From NCBI GenBank assembly GCA_958415665.1, contig CATYZK010000025.1, forward strand, positions 1-26,886: DNA of 26,886 nucleotides, in the 5' to 3' direction. The notes under the pieces were generated by a model that had not been told where the DNA came from, ran no database searches, and was given only the letters and a program-made list of their open reading frames with translations. Positions 7,196 to 14,099 of this stretch are shown piece by piece (position 1 is the stretch's first letter; each line of letters starts with the position of its first letter). The stretch comes from an uncultured Collinsella sp. (GTDB taxonomy: Bacteria > Actinomycetota > Coriobacteriia > Coriobacteriales > Coriobacteriaceae). A program made the position numbers and the translations under genes.

Positions 7196-7783
7196 CTACT
7201 CCTCGACGGAGTCGGCCTCGACGGCCTCAACAGCGTCCGCATCATCGGCAAGCACACCGGCGGCAGCCTGAGCGGCAGCGACCTTGGCGGCCGCCTCAGC
7301 AGCCTGTGCCTCCTCGCGAGCACGATCCTCGGCCAGCAGCTCTTGGTACAGGTCCTCGCCCGGCAGCTCCTCGCTGCGAGCGATCTTGCCCAGCACGCCG
7401 TTGACAAACGATGCGGACTGGTCGGTACCATAAGCCTTGGCGATCTCGACGGCCTCATTGATCACGATAGCGTCCGAAACCTCCTCATCGGTGAGGAAGC
7501 GCATCTCGTAGACGGCGATGCGCAGCAGGTTACGGTCGGCGCCGGGCATGCGCATAAGATCCCAGTTCTTGGCGACGGCGCGAAGGGCACAGTCGATGCG
7601 ATCGATATGCTCGTAGGCACCGCGGCAAAGCTCCAGCGCATAGGGGTCGAGGGGACCCTTCGAGATCAGGAAATCGCCCTCGAGGACGCGCTCAAGCGGA
7701 CTGTCCGTGGCCTCGGCCTGGAACAGCAGCTGCAGCGCCTGACTGCGGGCAAGCGTACGCCCGCGATAAACCTTAAGGCTCAA
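7196..7783 (-). CDS. nusB: Transcription antitermination factor NusB, with long acidic/Ala-rich tail
   Basis: NusB joins NusE (S10) on boxA RNA to promote antitermination, mainly of rRNA operons. Residues 1 to about 140 match the all-helical NusB fold (RSQALQLLFQAE near the start, ILRIAVYEMRFL, then DAIVINEAVEIAKAYG and FVNGVLGKI). The remaining ~55 residues form a tail rich in Ala, Glu and Asp that the usual ~140-residue NusB lacks. The start is TTG, not ATG: AAGGAG lies 7 bases before it, within the end of the Asp23 gene, and the family N-terminus fits. It is packed between asp23 and xseB with gaps of 3 and 2 bases. Confidence 0.93.
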   Translation of the reverse strand: MSLKVYRGRTLARSQALQLLFQAEATDSPLERVLEGDFLISKGPLDPYALELCRGAYEHIDRIDCALRAVAKNWDLMRMPGADRNLLRIAVYEMRFLTDEEVSDAIVINEAVEIAKAYGTDQSASFVNGVLGKIARSEELPGEDLYQELLAEDRAREEAQAAEAAAKVAAAQAAAGVLADDADAVEAVEADSVEE

Positions 7784-7786
7784 AGG

Positions 7787-8149
7787 TTACTCCTTGGGGA
7801 AAACGAGGCCGTCGATGCAAACGTCAACGCGCTCGACCTCGACGCCCACCTGAGCATCGATGGCGGCGACCACGGCGGCGCGAACGGCCTCGGCGAGTTT
7901 CTTGAACGGATAGCCAAAGAACACCACGACACGCACGGTGAGTGCGAGCTTGTCGCCGACGACCTCGGCCTCGACCGCCGGCTCGGAAGCAGGGGCCTTG
8001 GACGAGAGCATCATGGAGACAAGGTTGGTGGCAAGGTCCTTGACGCCAACGGAGGCGATGCCCTCGACATCCGACACGGCGCGCGAGACGATGGCGGTCA
8101 GAACATCGGGCGAAATGCCGATGCCGTCAATCTTGATTTCCTGGGGCAT
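7787..8149 (-). CDS. Asp23/Gls24 family envelope stress protein
   Basis: This is a small Asp23/Gls24 (DUF322) protein of 120 residues. Members are abundant cytoplasmic or membrane-anchored proteins linked to cell-envelope stress, and a copy beside nusB and efp is common in Gram-positive bacteria. The typical pattern is visible: ISPDVLTAIVSRAVSDVEGIASVG at residues 12-35 (quoted in part as VLTAIVSRAVSDVEGI), then LTVRVVVFFGYPFKKLAEAV and VDVCIDGLVF. There is no membrane segment. The ATG follows TAGGAGGACTC, a strong site. The exact role in this organism is unknown. Confidence 0.9.
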   Translation of the reverse strand: MPQEIKIDGIGISPDVLTAIVSRAVSDVEGIASVGVKDLATNLVSMMLSSKAPASEPAVEAEVVGDKLALTVRVVVFFGYPFKKLAEAVRAAVVAAIDAQVGVEVERVDVCIDGLVFPKE

Positions 8150-8173
8150 GAGTCCTCCTAGAAGAGTTGGTTG

Positions 8174-8737
8174 CTAGACGCGGGAGACGAACTTGCCGTC
8201 GCGGGTGTCAACCTTGATGACCTCGCCCTCGTTGAGGTACATGGGGACCTGGATGACAGCGCCGGTGTCGATCGTGGCCGGCTTGGTGGAACCCTGGACG
8301 GTATCGCCCTTAAAGCCCGGGTCGGTCTGGACGATGGTGGTCTCGATGAACATCGGCGGGGTCACACCCATGAGCTCATCGTCAGCGAAGAGCAGCTGGC
8401 AGATGTCGTTCTCGCGCAGCCACTTGGAGTTCTCGCCCACCATGTCCTCGGGAACGGGAACCTGCTCATAGGACTCGTTGTCCATGAAGATGTAGTCGGT
8501 GCCATCGTTGTAGAGGTACTGGAACTCACGGGTGGTGAGCATGACGCTCTCGAACTTGGTGCCGGCGTTGCAGGTGTTCTCGACGACGCGGCCGCTCTTG
8601 ATGTCGCGGGTCTTGTAGCGCACAAACGCGCCGCCCTTGCCCGGCTTGACATGCTGGAACTCGACGATGGTGTAGACCTTGTCCTTAATGCGGAGACCGA
8701 GGCCGTTCTTGAAGTCGGCGGTAGAAATGGTAGGCAT
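8174..8737 (-). CDS. efp: Elongation factor P
   Basis: EF-P binds the ribosome between the P and E sites and relieves stalling at consecutive prolines. The protein has 187 residues and the three beta-barrel domains of the family. The tip loop reads VKPGKGGAF, placing Lys34 at the position modified by beta-lysylation in enterobacteria. Whether it is modified here cannot be told, and no EpmA or EarP gene is in the window. The ATG at 8737 follows GAAAGG with a short gap; the reading frame extends further upstream but without family similarity. A TATAAT box lies about 58 bases upstream, so efp probably starts a transcription unit. Confidence 0.96.
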   Translation of the reverse strand: MPTISTADFKNGLGLRIKDKVYTIVEFQHVKPGKGGAFVRYKTRDIKSGRVVENTCNAGTKFESVMLTTREFQYLYNDGTDYIFMDNESYEQVPVPEDMVGENSKWLRENDICQLLFADDELMGVTPPMFIETTIVQTDPGFKGDTVQGSTKPATIDTGAVIQVPMYLNEGEVIKVDTRDGKFVSRV

Positions 8738-8794
8738 AGCGACCTTTCTTGTTATGGGCAGAACGCACAAGCGTCCAAATTACATACGAGCGAA

Positions 8795-8800
8795 ATTATA
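8795..8800 (-). promoter_or_regulatory. Consensus -10 box for the efp unit
   Basis: TATAAT reads on the minus strand at 8800-8795, about 58 bases before the efp start and downstream of the pepP terminator. The -35 region at 17 bases (GCTGCA) is a poor match. The predicted leader is ~50 bases. Confidence 0.6.
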
Positions 8801-8830
8801 CACTTGCAGACGGCGCCTGCAGCGAGTGCA

Positions 8831-8874
8831 TAAAAAGAGAACGCGGGGCGTCCGAATCAATCCGGACGCCCCGC
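8831..8874 (-). terminator. Terminator after pepP
   Basis: GCGGGGCGTCCG (8843-8854) and CGGACGCCCCGC (8863-8874) make a perfect 12-base GC stem with an 8-base loop, 22 bases past the pepP stop. On the minus strand it is followed after a few bases by TCTCTTTTT. It separates pepP from efp. Confidence 0.8.
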
Positions 8875-8896
8875 CCCAAAAATCTATCGAAATGGG

Positions 8897-10027
8897 CTAG
8901 CAGTCGATGACGTGAAGGTCATGCGGCGTCTTGGTGAAGGGCTCGTAGCCGTTCTCGGTGACCACGCCGTAGTCCTCCAGGCGCACGCCGCCCACGCCGG
9001 GCAGGTACACGCCGGGCTCCATGGTGATAACCGCGCCGACCTCAATGATGTTCTTGCTGCGGTTAAAGTTGGGCAGCTCGTGGATGTCGATGCCCACACC
9101 ATGGCCGAGACCATGGTTGTAGTAATCGCCATAGCCGGCATCGCCGATGATCTTCTTGGAAAGCTTGAAAATGTCGTTGCCCTCGACGCCCGGATGGATG
9201 GCGGCGACGCACTCCTCGTGGGTGCGGCGTACGAGCGCGTACAGGTCGAGCTGCTCCTGGGTAGGCTCGCCCATCACGACGGTACGAGTCATGTCGGAGC
9301 GGTAGTCGCAATAGCCCGCGCCATAATCCATGAGAACGAAGTCGCCCTTCTCGATCACGCGGTCGCTCGGGACGGCATGCGGGTTGGCGGTATTGGGGCC
9401 GCTCGCCACGATGGAGCCAAAGGCCAGGCTGTCGGCGCCGTTGGCGAACATAAAGTTCTCGAGCTCGTTGCGAACCTGCTTCTCGGTCATGCCGGGTTTA
9501 ATAAATCCGAGCATATGCTGGAAGGCGGCGTCGGTAATCGACTGCGCATGGCGCATGAGCTCAATCTCCTCGGCGTCCTTGATGGCGCGCATCTTGCGAA
9601 TGTCGTCATGCATCAGCGGCAGCATGCAGGCGACGGAACGATCCTCCAGACCACGCTGAATACCCTGGTAGAAGTTGATCTGCATGTCGTCCTCGACAGC
9701 ACAGACGCGGCACTTGTTGGCCGCGATCTTGCCGGCGACCCAACCGGGGATGGTGCCCTCGTCCATGTCGTAGACCCAGGGGCTGCCGGCAGGCGTGTTC
9801 TCCTCAAAGCTATTGAGGTAGCGCGAGTCGGTATGGAACAGGCACTGGTCAGCCGTAATAAACGCCGCGTGCGGGAACTCGAAGGTGTAGTCGAAGACGC
9901 CCTTCACGCCCGTGAGCCAACGAAGGTTGGCCTCGTCGCGCACCACGATGGCATCGTAGCCGCGCTCGACCATCAGGGCACGGACACGCTCGATACGACC
10001 GGCAGGACCGGCAGCAAACTCAGACAT
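8897..10027 (-). CDS. pepP: Xaa-Pro aminopeptidase (M24 family)
   Basis: This cytosolic metallopeptidase removes N-terminal residues preceding proline. The N-terminal creatinase-like domain covers about residues 1-140. The C-terminal pita-bread domain carries all five expected metal ligands: Asp234 (LMDYGAG), Asp245 (YRSDMTRT), His309 (GHGVGIDIHE), Glu337 (ITMEPG) and Glu351 (GVRLEDYG). The length is 376 residues. I chose the ATG at 10027, preceded by AAGAAAGGA, over an upstream in-frame start at 10153 whose extra 42 residues have no family similarity. Its position next to efp, the proline-stalling factor, is a widely conserved pairing. It has its own upstream gap of 132 bases and a terminator behind it, so it may be transcribed alone as well as from aroB. 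Confidence 0.95.
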   Translation of the reverse strand: MSEFAAGPAGRIERVRALMVERGYDAIVVRDEANLRWLTGVKGVFDYTFEFPHAAFITADQCLFHTDSRYLNSFEENTPAGSPWVYDMDEGTIPGWVAGKIAANKCRVCAVEDDMQINFYQGIQRGLEDRSVACMLPLMHDDIRKMRAIKDAEEIELMRHAQSITDAAFQHMLGFIKPGMTEKQVRNELENFMFANGADSLAFGSIVASGPNTANPHAVPSDRVIEKGDFVLMDYGAGYCDYRSDMTRTVVMGEPTQEQLDLYALVRRTHEECVAAIHPGVEGNDIFKLSKKIIGDAGYGDYYNHGLGHGVGIDIHELPNFNRSKNIIEVGAVITMEPGVYLPGVGGVRLEDYGVVTENGYEPFTKTPHDLHVIDC

Positions 10028-10085
10028 GCAGATTCCTTTCTTATTGTCCTCATAAAAGCGGGACGGGCCTCGATCGGAAGATGAA

Positions 10086-10153
10086 ATCGCATGCGATCCG
10101 CAACCGATTGAAAACCCGCCCCTCAACATGATACGAAAGACAATGGATGTCAA
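10086..10153 (-). promoter_or_regulatory. Candidate pepP promoter region with 12-bp palindrome
   Basis: A consensus -35, TTGACA, reads on the minus strand at 10153-10148. TATCAT at 10133-10128 resembles a -10, but the 14-base spacing is too short for a standard promoter. ATCGCATGCGAT at 10086-10097 is a perfect palindrome between this and the gene, a possible operator. Apart from this, the 132-base gap holds nothing else I recognise. Confidence 0.35.
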
Positions 10154-10159
10154 TAAATC

Positions 10160-11269
10160 TTAGAGAAGTTCTTTGCGAGAAGCCAAGTAGGCGTGAGCAT
10201 GGCGCTCAAGAACCTCGTCCTCAACGCTCGTTAGACGAATGGCGCCGAGTGCCGCGGGCAGCGGCAACATACTGCGGTTCGAGCGGACAAACTGCTGCCT
10301 ACGGAACTCCTCGATATATGCGGCAGGCTCCAAATCGAAGGCAAGCTCCTCGATACCAAAGTCCTCCAGGCAGTCATCGACCTCAAAGACGTAATCGATA
10401 TCGAAGTCGCAGGCATCATGTGCTAGGCGCGCCTCAAAGCGCATGCCCTCGGACAACAGCTGGTAGGCAGGGACCTGCGAAGCGGGATCGCCCAAGCAGG
10501 CGCGCAGGGTACGCTCCCCCGTCTTGCCAAAATCGAGCGCATGGCGGGCGCTCGGGTTCGTGGCCATCAGTACGTCCTTGCGGGCAGTCTGAGACCACTG
10601 AACGGCATTGACGAGCGCGACCTCCTCGCCCGCGAGAATTTCGGGGACGGTCTCGGTAAACTGATTCCAACGGGACTTGCTGCTCGAAAGCATGGTGCCA
10701 ACGAGTATCGCATAGCCGAGCTTGAGGTCCTCGGGGTCCGCCTCGCGAACAAGGTCGAGGTCACACACGACCAAGCCCGGCTCGGGACGGAACGCGATAG
10801 CGGGAAGCGCATGCGCCGACGAGGCGACAAGCGGTTTCATGGTCGTCGCGACCGTGAGCATGGCGTCGAACGTCGTCGGCAGCAAGGCGCACTCGGTGCG
10901 ACCGCACCACTGATTGGCACACCAGCAAACGACCGAGCAGGTCGCCGTGTCGCCGACAGCGACAACGAGATCGTCGCAGGTAATGCCGTAAGCCGACAGG
11001 GCGCCAAAGACGGTATCGGCATCGGTCAGCGTAGCACCGGCAGGCGAAACCTCGAGAACGAGCGGCGACACGGCAAAGCCGGCGTCGACCAGCGCATGCT
11101 CGACGACCTCGCCAAAACGCTCGGACGTTCCGGCGTTCCAAACCACCATCGCACGCTTGGGCTTGCCCACCGCCGAGGCAAACATGCGCGACAGTTCCTC
11201 GAACGCGCCCAGTCCGACGCGGACATCGACGCTGCGGTTTTGGAAATTGATAAGTTGACGGCGAATCAT
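10160..11269 (-). CDS. aroB: Divergent 3-dehydroquinate synthase-like protein, catalytic motifs lost
   Basis: Position after aroK and the overall fold pattern identify an AroB homologue, normally the NAD- and zinc-dependent second enzyme of the shikimate pathway. The length of 369 residues is normal and the frame is unbroken. Weak landmarks persist: LLPTTFDAML near residue 129, LVVCDLDLV near 166, LDFGKTGERT near 245 and GMRFEARLA near 275. Key residues are gone: the GGG of the NAD loop reads AVGDTAT; the zinc Glu of GLAEVIK is replaced in GYAILVG (residues 185-191); GHTFGHA reads GKTGERT; the LLHGE histidine segment is shortened to LLSEG. It is therefore unlikely to make dehydroquinate by the known mechanism. 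The ATG overlaps the aroK stop as ATGA. It could be a pseudoenzyme or have a new role. Confidence 0.75.
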   Translation of the reverse strand: MIRRQLINFQNRSVDVRVGLGAFEELSRMFASAVGKPKRAMVVWNAGTSERFGEVVEHALVDAGFAVSPLVLEVSPAGATLTDADTVFGALSAYGITCDDLVVAVGDTATCSVVCWCANQWCGRTECALLPTTFDAMLTVATTMKPLVASSAHALPAIAFRPEPGLVVCDLDLVREADPEDLKLGYAILVGTMLSSSKSRWNQFTETVPEILAGEEVALVNAVQWSQTARKDVLMATNPSARHALDFGKTGERTLRACLGDPASQVPAYQLLSEGMRFEARLAHDACDFDIDYVFEVDDCLEDFGIEELAFDLEPAAYIEEFRRQQFVRSNRSMLPLPAALGAIRLTSVEDEVLERHAHAYLASRKELL

Positions 11270-11799
11270 AGCAGTCCACGCTCCAATAGCATCTCGGCAC
11301 AAACGTAGGAAACGTCCTCGAAGGACTTGTTGCGAATATCAAGGGTTATATCGGCGGCTTGGCGATACAGCGGACGGCGATGCTCAAACAGGCGCGCAGC
11401 GTGCTCGGGCGAGCGGAAATCGGGCCGAGTATCGGAGCGGCGAATCTGACGCAACGAGTCCTCAAAGTCACCTTCGAGGTACACGCATGTACCCATCTCG
11501 TGCATCAACTCAATGTTCACAGGCGTCTCAACGATGCCACCCCCGCACGATACCAGCAGGCTGCGCTCGCTTTGAAGCGAACGGAGTGCCGAGGTCTCGA
11601 GCTCGCGAAAACGATCCTCACCCTCTGTCTCAAAAATCTCGGTCACCGACTTGCCGCATCGACGCACAACCAAACGATCGGTATCGATGAATCGACGCTT
11701 GAACATAGTGCCCACGTTGCGCGCAAGCGTCGACTTGCCCGCGCCCAAAAAACCGATAAAGAAGATATGGTCGCAGCCGTGTTTGATGTGCTGAGACAT
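11266..11799 (-). CDS. aroK: Shikimate kinase
   Basis: This enzyme phosphorylates shikimate to shikimate-3-phosphate with ATP. All signature elements are present: Walker A GFLGAGKST at residues 16-24, the shikimate-binding DTD at 39-41, the FRELE block with Arg65, the GGG at 86-88, and lid-region arginines near 125 and 142. At 177 residues it has the usual length. The gene sits 8 bases past yqeG and overlaps the AroB-like gene as ATGA. The retained active site contrasts with the eroded neighbour. No other shikimate gene (aroC, aroE, aroA, aroQ) is in the window, so whether the pathway is complete is not shown. Confidence 0.93.
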   Translation of the reverse strand: MSQHIKHGCDHIFFIGFLGAGKSTLARNVGTMFKRRFIDTDRLVVRRCGKSVTEIFETEGEDRFRELETSALRSLQSERSLLVSCGGGIVETPVNIELMHEMGTCVYLEGDFEDSLRQIRRSDTRPDFRSPEHAARLFEHRRPLYRQAADITLDIRNKSFEDVSYVCAEMLLERGLL

Positions 11800-11807
11800 G
11801 GCGAAAC

Positions 11808-12305
11808 CTATTCCTCGCAGGGAAGGTCGCGCAGGGCCCGGCGCTCAAAGATACGGAAGATCTGCGTGTACCACAGGTCCTGGGTTGCCTGCGGCTTGAC
11901 CAGAATAGTGTCAACGCCGGCAAAGTTGCCGCTCCACACGTCCGTGTAAAGCTGATCGCCGATCAGCACGGCCTCGTCGGCCGTAGCGCCCAAACGCTTA
12001 AGCCCCGCCTTCAGGGCAAACGGGGCGGGCTTCATAGCATGGCTGATGGCCTCGAGCCCAAGCTCGCGTGCCGATGCCATGACCTGGTCGCGATGCCAGT
12101 TGTTGGACACCATGCACAGCTTAAAGCCCTTGGCATGGGCGGCCTCGAGCCAGGCGGAAACCGCAGCGGGAACCTGCTCGGTATCGCGCGGCACCAGGGT
12201 GTTATCACGATCGAGCAGAATGGCGCGCTTGCCGTCGGCCCACAGGGTATCGAGGTCGATGCGGTCGACTGAGGCAACATATCGTTTGGGGCTAAAAATC
12301 CTCAT
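11808..12305 (-). CDS. YqeG-family HAD IIIA phosphatase
   Basis: This is a HAD-superfamily hydrolase of the YqeG/Gep4 type, related to phosphatidylglycerophosphate phosphatases. The HAD motifs are in order: motif I LLDRDNTLVPRD, motif II SNNWHRD, the motif III lysine in MKPAPFAL, and motif IV IGDQLYTDVWSGN. Length is 165 residues from the ATG at 12305, two bases after the mltG stop; a TTG at 12317 is the alternative and would overlap mltG. A GGA-type site lies within the end of mltG. The substrate is not known from sequence; PGP dephosphorylation in phospholipid synthesis is a family-based suggestion. Confidence 0.88.
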   Translation of the reverse strand: MRIFSPKRYVASVDRIDLDTLWADGKRAILLDRDNTLVPRDTEQVPAAVSAWLEAAHAKGFKLCMVSNNWHRDQVMASARELGLEAISHAMKPAPFALKAGLKRLGATADEAVLIGDQLYTDVWSGNFAGVDTILVKPQATQDLWYTQIFRIFERRALRDLPCEE

Positions 12306-12307
12306 GA

Positions 12308-13663
12308 TCAATTCCAAGACTGTTGGTGCTCTTCGTAGGTCTTCGAGAAATACTCCTCGTCCTGTGTGATGTAGAAATACAGGTCATCGGAGTCGGTCGG
12401 CTCAAGGGTAGCCTTGAGCGCCTCGAGCGACGGAGAGCAAATGGGCGTTGGCGGCAGGCCCTCGTGCTTATAGGTGTTATACGGGCTATCGCTCTGCAGG
12501 TCATCGGCGGTAACCTCGCCGCCGGTGACATACATCATGGTCGCATCGCTATTGAGGTAACACAGGCCATCGAGCTTGCCCGCCAGACGGTTATAGAAAA
12601 CCGATGCCACATGCGCGCGCTGGTCGGCATTGAGGCCCTCGCGCTCGACGATCGAGGCAAGGTTAACGATGTCGTAATCGGACATCTCCACGCCGTAGCG
12701 CTCCTTGATCTTGGCCTCGCAGCTGGCAAAGTCAAGCGACTTATACTCGGCGTTGAACTGATCAAGCATGGCGCGAATCACATCATCGGCAGACGGGTCC
12801 TTACCCAACGAATAGGTCTTGGGGAATAGGAAGCCCTCGAGTGAATCGTTTGCAGCGTCTTTAAGGAAAGCGTAATCATTCACATAATTGCTCGCCTTGG
12901 CCTGGTTAAGGAAGTCTTCCTTAGAAATGCTGTCGTAGGCCTTGGCGACGCGGTCGGCGACCTGATCGACCGTCAGGCCCTCAGGGATAGTCAGCGCATC
13001 GGAGCCCGCATTGGGGCCTTCCATGAGCTGCTGAACGACCTTGGTCGCGTCCATGAGCGTGGTGAACGAGTAGGTGCCAGGCTTAAGCGACATGTCGGCA
13101 TTGAGCTTTTTGACCGCCGCGTAATAATCCTTGGGATTTTCGACGATATGGTTCTCGGAGAGAATCGAGGCGATGGTATCGCCCGATGCACCCTCGGGAA
13201 TCGTGATAGTAACTTGCTGGCCGGCAGCAACCTTCGTATCCTCACCGGCAAAGAAGCCCTTGACGGCTGGCACGACAAAGAAGGCAATCGCAGCAAGCGC
13301 GAGCACGGCGACGACGCCACCGATAATCATAGGCACCGGAGAGCTTTTCTTTTGGGCACCACGGCGGGCATGCGAGTTATAGCTCGAGCGCGTGGCCGGA
13401 GCAACGCCATGCGAGCCATGAGCATGATATGCGTGGGAGCGCGATTGCCGGGCCTGCCCCTGCGTGCGCTGGGCAGGAGCCTGCTGCTTAAAACGAGCGC
13501 CACCAGCGGGCTGAGCGGGACGAGCTGCAGGCTGTTGAGCGGCACGCTGAGTAGGCTGAGCCGAACGCTGCATCGGCTGCGCCGGTCGATGGCCAGGCTG
13601 AGCAGGGCGCGGCGCAGGCTGCCGTGTACGATTCTGCTGGCGCGGATCGGAAGCGCTAGGCAT
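12308..13663 (-). CDS. mltG: Endolytic murein transglycosylase MltG
   Basis: MltG cleaves nascent glycan strands at the membrane and ends peptidoglycan polymerisation. The first ~108 residues form a Pro/Gln/Ala/Arg-rich cytoplasmic tail with repeated PAQP-like units. A single membrane helix spans about 110-131. A LysM-like segment (VTITIPEGASGDTIASIL) follows at about 151-168. The YceG catalytic domain has EGFLFPKTY at 276-284, the catalytic Glu340 in LASIVE and SPYNTYKHEGLPPTPI near 393-408. Length is 451 residues; the long disordered tail accounts for the excess over E. coli MltG (340). A strong GAGGAGG precedes the ATG, and the start overlaps the end of ruvX by 8 bases. Confidence 0.95.
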   Translation of the reverse strand: MPSASDPRQQNRTRQPAPRPAQPGHRPAQPMQRSAQPTQRAAQQPAARPAQPAGGARFKQQAPAQRTQGQARQSRSHAYHAHGSHGVAPATRSSYNSHARRGAQKKSSPVPMIIGGVVAVLALAAIAFFVVPAVKGFFAGEDTKVAAGQQVTITIPEGASGDTIASILSENHIVENPKDYYAAVKKLNADMSLKPGTYSFTTLMDATKVVQQLMEGPNAGSDALTIPEGLTVDQVADRVAKAYDSISKEDFLNQAKASNYVNDYAFLKDAANDSLEGFLFPKTYSLGKDPSADDVIRAMLDQFNAEYKSLDFASCEAKIKERYGVEMSDYDIVNLASIVEREGLNADQRAHVASVFYNRLAGKLDGLCYLNSDATMMYVTGGEVTADDLQSDSPYNTYKHEGLPPTPICSPSLEALKATLEPTDSDDLYFYITQDEEYFSKTYEEHQQSWN

Positions 13664-14084
13664 GCGAAACCTCCTCGTTTTTACGATCGAGCCATGTCTG
13701 CAAGAACAGGCTGGCGGCGATCATGTCAATCTTGCCCCTCATCTGCTTTTCGTTGAGCCCCTGCTCTCGCAGGATTCGCTTGGCCTCCTGCGAGGACAGA
13801 CGCTCGTCCTCAAACTCCAGCGGAAGTTCGAGCTCGTCGGCAATCTTTTGGGCCACGACGGCGACGCGCTCGGCCTGGGGGCCAGGCTCACCGGCCATGG
13901 TCAAGGGACGTCCGCTTACCAGGATATCGGGCTCATAGTCCTCGACCAGATAGCGAAACGTCTTTGCCATGCCAGTGACCTCGGCAGCCGGAAGCACCTT
14001 GACAGGCATCGCCATCTTGCCATCACGGCTCGAGACGGCAATGCCAATCCTGGTCTCCCCTATGTCCAGTGCGAGCGCGACCAC
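13656..14084 (-). CDS. ruvX: RuvX/YqgF-type putative Holliday junction resolvase
   Basis: This RNase H-fold nuclease of the YqgF family is involved in 16S rRNA 5'-end maturation and proposed Holliday junction resolution. It has 142 residues. The N-terminal ALDIGETRIGIAVS has the first acidic residue; ILVSGRPLTMAGEPGPQA is the family's central motif (usually GLP-N-G); FEDERLSS and the C-terminal KIDMIAASLFLQTWL block supply the remaining acidic residues. The start is GTG at 14084 with only a weak ribosome site, 15 bases after alaS; no ATG lies upstream before a stop. The alaS-ruvX-mltG order is conserved in many actinobacteria and firmicutes. Confidence 0.93.
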   Translation of the reverse strand: MVALALDIGETRIGIAVSSRDGKMAMPVKVLPAAEVTGMAKTFRYLVEDYEPDILVSGRPLTMAGEPGPQAERVAVVAQKIADELELPLEFEDERLSSQEAKRILREQGLNEKQMRGKIDMIAASLFLQTWLDRKNEEVSHA

Positions 14085-14099
14085 AGCGACTACTTGTTC

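Noticed and set aside
8912..10084. 390-residue plus-strand frame opposite pepP
   Set aside because: It is an antisense shadow; pepP has all five metal ligands and a ribosome site.
13330..13663. Pro/Gln/Arg-rich start of MltG as a separate gene or misannotated start
   Set aside because: The ATG has a strong GAGGAGG site, the frame is continuous into the membrane helix, and disordered cytoplasmic tails are common in actinobacterial MltG proteins.
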